Assembly: GCA_937952305.1 (NCBI GenBank) | Contig: CALFZO010000162.1 | Location: forward strand, 1-64,000 | Reading direction: 5' to 3' | Source: an uncultured Anaerolineales bacterium | Lineage (GTDB): Bacteria > Chloroflexota > Anaerolineae > Anaerolineales > UBA6663 | Length of the DNA: 64,000 bases | In this document: in pieces, positions 59,962 through 64,000 of the stretch | Layout of the letters: each line of letters starts with the position of its first letter | Position numbering within the stretch: the stretch's first letter is position 1 | Notes under the pieces: generated by a model | Told to the model about the DNA's origin: nothing | Databases searched by the model: none | What the model saw: the letters and a program-made list of their open reading frames with translations, nothing else | Translations under genes and position numbers: made by a program

Positions 59962-61179
59962 CTACCCGAAGGTCAGGGTCTCCAGTTCGGTCCAGCGTTT
60001 GTCGGTCCAGTAGACGGGGACTTCGGGCGGCAGTGTCGTCGCCGGCGGATGCCCGATCGCGATCAGGGTCGTGGGATGGCCGGCCGCGCGCAGGTCAAGC
60101 AGCGCGGACAGGATCGGCTCGTGGGTCAACGCCGACACGGCCAGCAGCGCGGCCCCGAACGGGAGCGCGGCGGCCTCAAGCCGCAGAAGCCGCTCGAAGG
60201 GCAGCAAGCTGAAGTAGGTCAGGCCGGCCAGGGCTTCCAGGATCAATCCGAGCTGGGTGGCGTGGCGCGAGGCCGGCAGGCGCACGCGATACCGCGCGCC
60301 CTGCACGCTGCCGTTCACGAGCAGGCCTACCGGCTGGCGGGCCTCGAGGAGATCGCGGGCCAGCGCGGCTGCCGCCACCACGGCCGTCTCGAACAGGTCG
60401 CTGTTGATGCCTTCGTAGGCGCGCTCGAGCGTCTGGCAGTTCAGGCACACATACACCTGGTGCTCGGCGCCCGGGTCGAAGAGCTTGGTGTGCAGGACGC
60501 CGCGGCGGGCCGTCGCCTTCCAGTGGAGGTGGCGGGCGTCGTCGCCGGGCGCATAGTCACGGGCGCCGGCTAGGCGCAGCGGATCGACGATGACGGGCCG
60601 GCGGGCCGCGCGTTCGCCGCCGGGGCGCGCGGCCAGCAGACCGAGTTGCGCTACCGGCACCAGCTTGGGGTAGACGATCAGGGTCTGGCGCGTCTCCACA
60701 TCCAGGAGCCGGGTGCGGAAGCCGAAGATATCGCCGGACGAGAGCAGGGCCGGCCCGAACTCGTACCAGCCGCGCCGCTCGGCCGTGAGCGTGTAGCGGC
60801 GCCGGATGCGCTCGTACCAGCGCGGGCTGAAGAGCAGGCTGAACGTCCGGCGGTGCGGTTTGCTGGACGGCCGCAGCTCGGCCTGGCTCAGGCGGACGTG
60901 CTCCGGCAGTTCGTCCTCGGCCTTCAGCCAGGCCAGCGGCAGCGGCTTGGCGTTGACGAGCTCCACCCACAGGTCGGTGGTCTCGCCGCAGAACAGGCGC
61001 TCGGCGCCGAAGCGGCGCGCGTAGGTCACCCCGGCCAGGCAGTAGCGATACCACAAGGCCGTGGCGCCGGCCACCAGCGTCAACAGCACGGCCAGTAAGA
61101 ACAGCAGCGGGTTGTTCAGCGCCAGGCTGAAGACGAACAGCCCGAACAGTGCCAGCTGGATGGCGCGCGTGTTGTTCAC
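59962..61179 (-). CDS. DUF58 domain-containing membrane protein
   Basis: A 405-residue protein with two N-terminal helices (residues 7-40) and the DUF58 signature ARDYAPGDDARHLHWKATAR at about residues 208-227, followed by a von Willebrand-A-like region. Partners in other genomes are MoxR ATPases that load or remodel client proteins. GTG 61177-61179 is the start, 1 bp after the MoxR stop, so translation is coupled. Its role here is inferred from gene order: MoxR-DUF58-DUF4129. Confidence 0.93.
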   Translation of the reverse strand: MNNTRAIQLALFGLFVFSLALNNPLLFLLAVLLTLVAGATALWYRYCLAGVTYARRFGAERLFCGETTDLWVELVNAKPLPLAWLKAEDELPEHVRLSQAELRPSSKPHRRTFSLLFSPRWYERIRRRYTLTAERRGWYEFGPALLSSGDIFGFRTRLLDVETRQTLIVYPKLVPVAQLGLLAARPGGERAARRPVIVDPLRLAGARDYAPGDDARHLHWKATARRGVLHTKLFDPGAEHQVYVCLNCQTLERAYEGINSDLFETAVVAAAALARDLLEARQPVGLLVNGSVQGARYRVRLPASRHATQLGLILEALAGLTYFSLLPFERLLRLEAAALPFGAALLAVSALTHEPILSALLDLRAAGHPTTLIAIGHPPATTLPPEVPVYWTDKRWTELETLTFG

Positions 61180-61180
61180 G

Positions 61181-62149
61181 TCAGACCGTGGCCGACCAGG
61201 TCTCCTCGACCGGGACGGGGACGCGGGCCAGGAGCTCCTGGACGATGTCGGCGGCCGCGCGGCCGCGCAGCCGGGCCTGACTGGACGGGATCAGGCGATG
61301 GGCGAGCACTGGCACCGCCAGGGTCTGCACATCATCGGGGATGACGAAGCTGCGCCCGCGCACCGCCGCCAGCGCCTGGGCAGCGTGGTAAAGCGCCAAC
61401 GCGCCGCGCGGGCTGGCGCCCAGCGCCACCGCCGTTTCTTCGCGCGTGGCTCGCGTCAGCCCCAGGATATAAGTCTCCAGCGCTGCGGAGACGTGCACGC
61501 CGCGACAGGCCGCCGCCAGCGGCACCAGGTCCGCGCCGGCAGCCACCGTCGCCAGCTCGGACAGCGGGTCGGCCTCGCGGAAGCGCCGCAGGATGGCGCG
61601 CTCATCTTCCAGCTCCGGGTAGCCCAGCGTCAGCCGCAGCAGGAAACGGTCCAGCTGCGCCTCCGGCAGCGGGAAGGTGCCTTCCAGCTCGATGGGGTTC
61701 TGCGTGGCCAGCACCAGGAAGGGGCGCGGCAGAGCGCGGGTGACGCCGTCCACCGTGACCTGGCCCTCTTCCATCGCTTCCAGCAGCGCCGCCTGCGTGC
61801 GCGGGCCGGCCCGGTTGATCTCGTCGGCCAGCACGATCTGGGCCATGATCGGCCCGGGCCGAAACTCGAAGTCCCCGGTCTTCTGGCTGAAGACGTTGAC
61901 GCCCGTGATGTCGGACGGCAGCAGGTCTGGCGTGAACTGCAGGCGCTGAAAGCTGCAGCCCAGCGAACGCGCCAGGGAGCGCGCCAGTTTGGTCTTGCCC
62001 AGGCCGGGGACGTCTTCGATGAGCACGTGCCCGTCGCTGAGCAGCGCCACCAGCAGCAGTTCGACGGCGGCCGCTTTGCCGACGATGACGCGCGCGATGT
62101 TGGCCTGCAACGCCTGGGCGGCGGTCTGGACGGCTTGAAGGGAGGTCAT
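61181..62149 (-). CDS. MoxR-family AAA+ ATPase
   Basis: A 322-residue AAA+ protein. Walker A is DVPGLGKTKLARSLA (about residues 46-60), Walker B IVLADEINRAGP, sensor region LATQNPIELEGTFPLPEAQL and arginine finger region LDRFLLRLTLGYP. It powers assembly or activation of a partner protein and is usually cotranscribed with DUF58, as here. ATG 62147-62149 heads the operon; a TATACT box is 27 bases upstream. Confidence 0.96.
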   Translation of the reverse strand: MTSLQAVQTAAQALQANIARVIVGKAAAVELLLVALLSDGHVLIEDVPGLGKTKLARSLARSLGCSFQRLQFTPDLLPSDITGVNVFSQKTGDFEFRPGPIMAQIVLADEINRAGPRTQAALLEAMEEGQVTVDGVTRALPRPFLVLATQNPIELEGTFPLPEAQLDRFLLRLTLGYPELEDERAILRRFREADPLSELATVAAGADLVPLAAACRGVHVSAALETYILGLTRATREETAVALGASPRGALALYHAAQALAAVRGRSFVIPDDVQTLAVPVLAHRLIPSSQARLRGRAAADIVQELLARVPVPVEETWSATV

Positions 62150-62176
62150 GCGTCTCTTTTCCGGCTGGTATCAGGA

Positions 62177-62182
62177 AGTATA
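62177..62182 (-). promoter_or_regulatory. -10 box of the MoxR operon
   Basis: TATACT on the minus strand, 27 bases before the moxR ATG, in the 216-bp space divergent from selD. No clear -35. The rest of that space shows nothing else I can name. Confidence 0.5.
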
Positions 62183-62324
62183 CCGATTTTGCTCGCGCCA
62201 GGTTCTGTCGCCGCCCGGATTCCCCGGTGGCTGCTCGGCGCCGGCGCCCTCCCAAGCCCAACCAAGACTGACCATGCTGGCCAGAGTCGTCAGTTTAGCA
62301 TGGGGCTGACCTCACAACCTTGGC

Positions 62325-62330
62325 TATACT
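62325..62330 (+). promoter_or_regulatory. -10 box of selD
   Basis: TATACT, predicting a transcript start near 62337 and a leader of about 29 nt with GAGG (62356-62359) six bases before ATG 62366. Confidence 0.5.
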
Positions 62331-62365
62331 TGGGCTTCAATATTGCAAGGCGAGTGAGGCAGACT

Positions 62366-63418
62366 ATGGCTCCTGGACGAATGGTGCGGTTGACGACTTT
62401 GGCGTCGTGCGCGGGTTGAGCGGGCAAACTGGGGCCGGAGGCCCTGGCGCACGTGCTGCGCCCGCTGGCTGACCTGTTCCCGGCTGCGGACTACCCGGAC
62501 CTGCTCGTGGGCCTGGGCGCGCCGGACGATGCCGCCGTCTATCAATTGAACGCCGAGCAGGCCATCATCGCCACGGCCGACTTCTTCGCGCCGGTGGTGG
62601 ATGATCCTTTTGATTTCGGCGCGATTGCGGCCGCTAACGCGCTGTCGGACGTGTACGCGATGGGCGGTGAGCCGCTCTTCGCGCTTAACCTGGCCGCCTT
62701 GCCGGAGGACCTGCCGCCCGAGGTGGCCAGCGAGATCTTCCGGGGCGGCGCCGAGACCGTGCGTGCCGCTGGCGCCGCCATCGCCGGCGGCCACACCGTC
62801 ACCGACCGCGAGCCCAAGTACGGCCTGTCGGTCACGGGCCTGGTCCACCCGCAGCGCATCTTCACGAAGGGCGGGGCCCAGCCCGGTGACCAACTGATCC
62901 TGACCAAGCCGCTCGGGGCCGGCACGATCACGACGGCGGCCAAGAACGGCCGGGCCGAGGCCGCCGATGTCGCCGCGGCCGTGGCGTCGATGAAACGTCT
63001 CAACCGGGCCGCCAGCCGCGCCGCGCGCGGCGCTGGCGCGCACGCCGTCACCGACATCACCGGCTACGCCCTGCTCGGCCACGCCCACGAAATGGCGCAC
63101 CTGTCCGGGGTCGGGCTGACGGTTGATTTCGCGGCGCTGCCCTGGCTGCCCGGCGCGCGGCGCTACGCCGAGGCCTGGATCTTCCCCGGCGGCGCCACGC
63201 GCAACGCCGACTTCTACCGGCGCTGGGTGACCTTCGCGGGCGGCCAGACGGAGTGGGAACAACAGTTGTTGTATGACCCGCAGACTTCCGGCGGGTTGCT
63301 GATCGCCCTAGCGCCGGCCGCGGTCGCCGGCTTGTTGGCTGAGATCCGGGCGGCCGGCGAGGCGGCCTGGGTCATCGGCGCGGTCACGCCCGGCGCGGGC
63401 GAGATCACGGTGCGCTGA
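62366..63418 (+). CDS. selD: selenide, water dikinase, itself a selenoprotein (Sec18)
   Basis: The enzyme makes selenophosphate from selenide and ATP for Sec-tRNA synthesis. Reading from ATG 62366 (GAGG six bases upstream) gives MAPGRMVRLTTLASCAG, then TGA (62417-62419), then AGKLGPEALAHVLRPL in the same frame as the rest of the protein. The TGA falls exactly on the catalytic Cys/Sec of SelD, three residues before the essential Lys (Lys21), so it is read as selenocysteine. Total 350 residues. Further motifs are GAPDDAAVY, ANALSDVYAMGG, AGGHTVTDRE and YDPQTSGGLL. Calling the gene from GTG 62453 would lose the active site. Confidence 0.93.
62420..62466 (+). promoter_or_regulatory. bacterial SECIS-type stem-loop in selD
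   Basis: Right after the TGA, AGCGGGC (62419-62425) can pair with GCCCGCT (62460-62466). An inner stem GGGCC/GGCCC (62432-62436 and 62440-62444) closes a GGA loop that begins 17 nt after the TGA. A G at the start of a small apical loop 16-37 nt from UGA fits the bacterial SECIS pattern. Folding was done by eye. Confidence 0.65.
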
Positions 63419-63450
63419 AGTCAAAGCGGGAGGAAGTGAGTAAGGCACGG

Positions 63451-64000
63451 ATGCAATCTCGAAGCGTGATCCTGGCGGCCCTGACGGCCTTGTTCCTGGC
63501 GCTGCTCGGCGGTTTGGCCGGCTCCACGGGGGCCGCCGGCGGCGCCGTGCTGGTGACCACCACGGCGGACGAATATGACGCCGTCACCGCGAACAGCACC
63601 TGTTCGCTGCGCGAGGCGATCTCGGCCGTCAACCTCGGCCAGGACTTCGGCGGCTGCCCGGCCGGCGCGGCCGGGGACACGATCCTGCTGACTGGCGGCC
63701 AGACGTATGCGTTGACCCGGGCCGGCAGCGAAGAGAATGCCAATGTCACCGGCGACCTGGACGTCCTGACGGCCATGCGCCTGGAATCGACTGGCGGCCA
63801 GGCCGTCATCGATGCCACCGGCCTCGCGGACCGGGTGCTGGACTTTCCGGGCAGCGCGGCCTATGACGCGGGCCTGACCGCGCTCACGCTGCGCGGCGGC
63901 AGCGGTGTCGCCCTGGGCGGCGGCCTGCAGGTGCAGGCGTCGGTGAACCTGGCGCTGGATCAGGTGATCGTGCAGGCGAACTCGGCTTCGCAGGGCGGCG
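63451..64000 (+). CDS. CSLREA-motif secreted surface protein (partial)
   Basis: The first 183 residues of an open gene that runs past the window. Residues 1-30 form a signal peptide. Then comes VLVTTTADEYDA and the motif CSLREAISAVN (about residues 52-62), known from large surface proteins with right-handed beta-helix repeats. Gly-rich, beta-repetitive sequence follows (LTLRGGSGVALGGGLQV). It is likely an adhesin-like or repeat protein anchored or released outside. It starts 32 bp after selD on the same strand. Confidence 0.85.
   Translation, partial: MQSRSVILAALTALFLALLGGLAGSTGAAGGAVLVTTTADEYDAVTANSTCSLREAISAVNLGQDFGGCPAGAAGDTILLTGGQTYALTRAGSEENANVTGDLDVLTAMRLESTGGQAVIDATGLADRVLDFPGSAAYDAGLTALTLRGGSGVALGGGLQVQASVNLALDQVIVQANSASQGG

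Noticed and set aside
1..64000. CRISPR arrays, insertion sequences, prophage, integrase or rRNA
   Set aside because: None seen: no regularly spaced direct repeats, transposase or integrase motifs, or rRNA-like stretches. No gene-free stretch exceeds about 220 bases.

Overview
The window is a very GC-rich, gene-dense bacterial chromosome segment with about 60 protein genes, one tRNA and no rRNA, CRISPR array, insertion sequence or prophage that I can see. The organism is most likely a member of the Chloroflexota, perhaps Anaerolineae-like. This is an inference from Thr/Pro/Ala-rich linkers on secreted proteins, a CSLREA-motif surface protein, a Ser/Thr kinase with an outside sulfatase-modifying-type domain, TATAAT-type -10 boxes, and the mix of families. 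No marker gene settles it.

Layout. 0-6.3 kb (minus): histidine degradation genes hutH-hutI-(alpha/beta hydrolase)-hutU, then an M23 peptidase and a small lipoprotein. 6.4-15.8 kb: an ABC exporter with odd ATPase motifs, a SNF2-family helicase with an unknown partner, a GT39-like membrane protein, and a kinase fused to an FGE-like domain. 15.8-37.6 kb: a long, mostly minus-strand accessory region that combines glycosyltransferases and ABC-2 export with RiPP-type machinery (asparagine-synthetase-like AsnB, lasso-type B2 protease, PqqD-like recognition protein, two HprK-like kinases, two PF14907-type nucleotidyltransferases). Within it lies a 21-residue peptide gene whose whole body matches the lasso-leader motif Y-x2-P-x-L-x9-T. 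The gene has its own promoter and a strong ribosome site and is bracketed by a 23-bp inverted repeat. This is the best candidate for an undescribed system.

37.7-45.6 kb: housekeeping and unknown genes (trmI, a CheY-like regulator, DUF192, a LysM-M23 protein, a trio of unknown possibly winged-helix proteins leading to a ThiS/MoaD-like protein, an AraC-GyrI regulator, a VOC protein). 45.7-53.4 kb: tRNA-Arg(UCU), a NarL-type two-component pair, membrane proteins, a B12-type radical SAM protein and a DUF2236 protein. 53.5-62.1 kb (minus): MoxR-DUF58-DUF4129, two FHA proteins, mtnP, an FtsW/RodA-type SEDS protein and a class B PBP that has lost its catalytic motifs. 62.3-64 kb: selD, which reads through an in-frame TGA as selenocysteine, and the start of a surface protein.

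How the genes may work together (inference): the accessory region may make and export a cell-surface glycan or capped peptide, with the PqqD/B2/kinase/nucleotidyltransferase set acting on the short peptide. The FHA-SEDS-PBP block resembles actinobacterial cell-wall loci read out by Ser/Thr kinases. The selenoprotein SelD implies that the genome decodes UGA as Sec.
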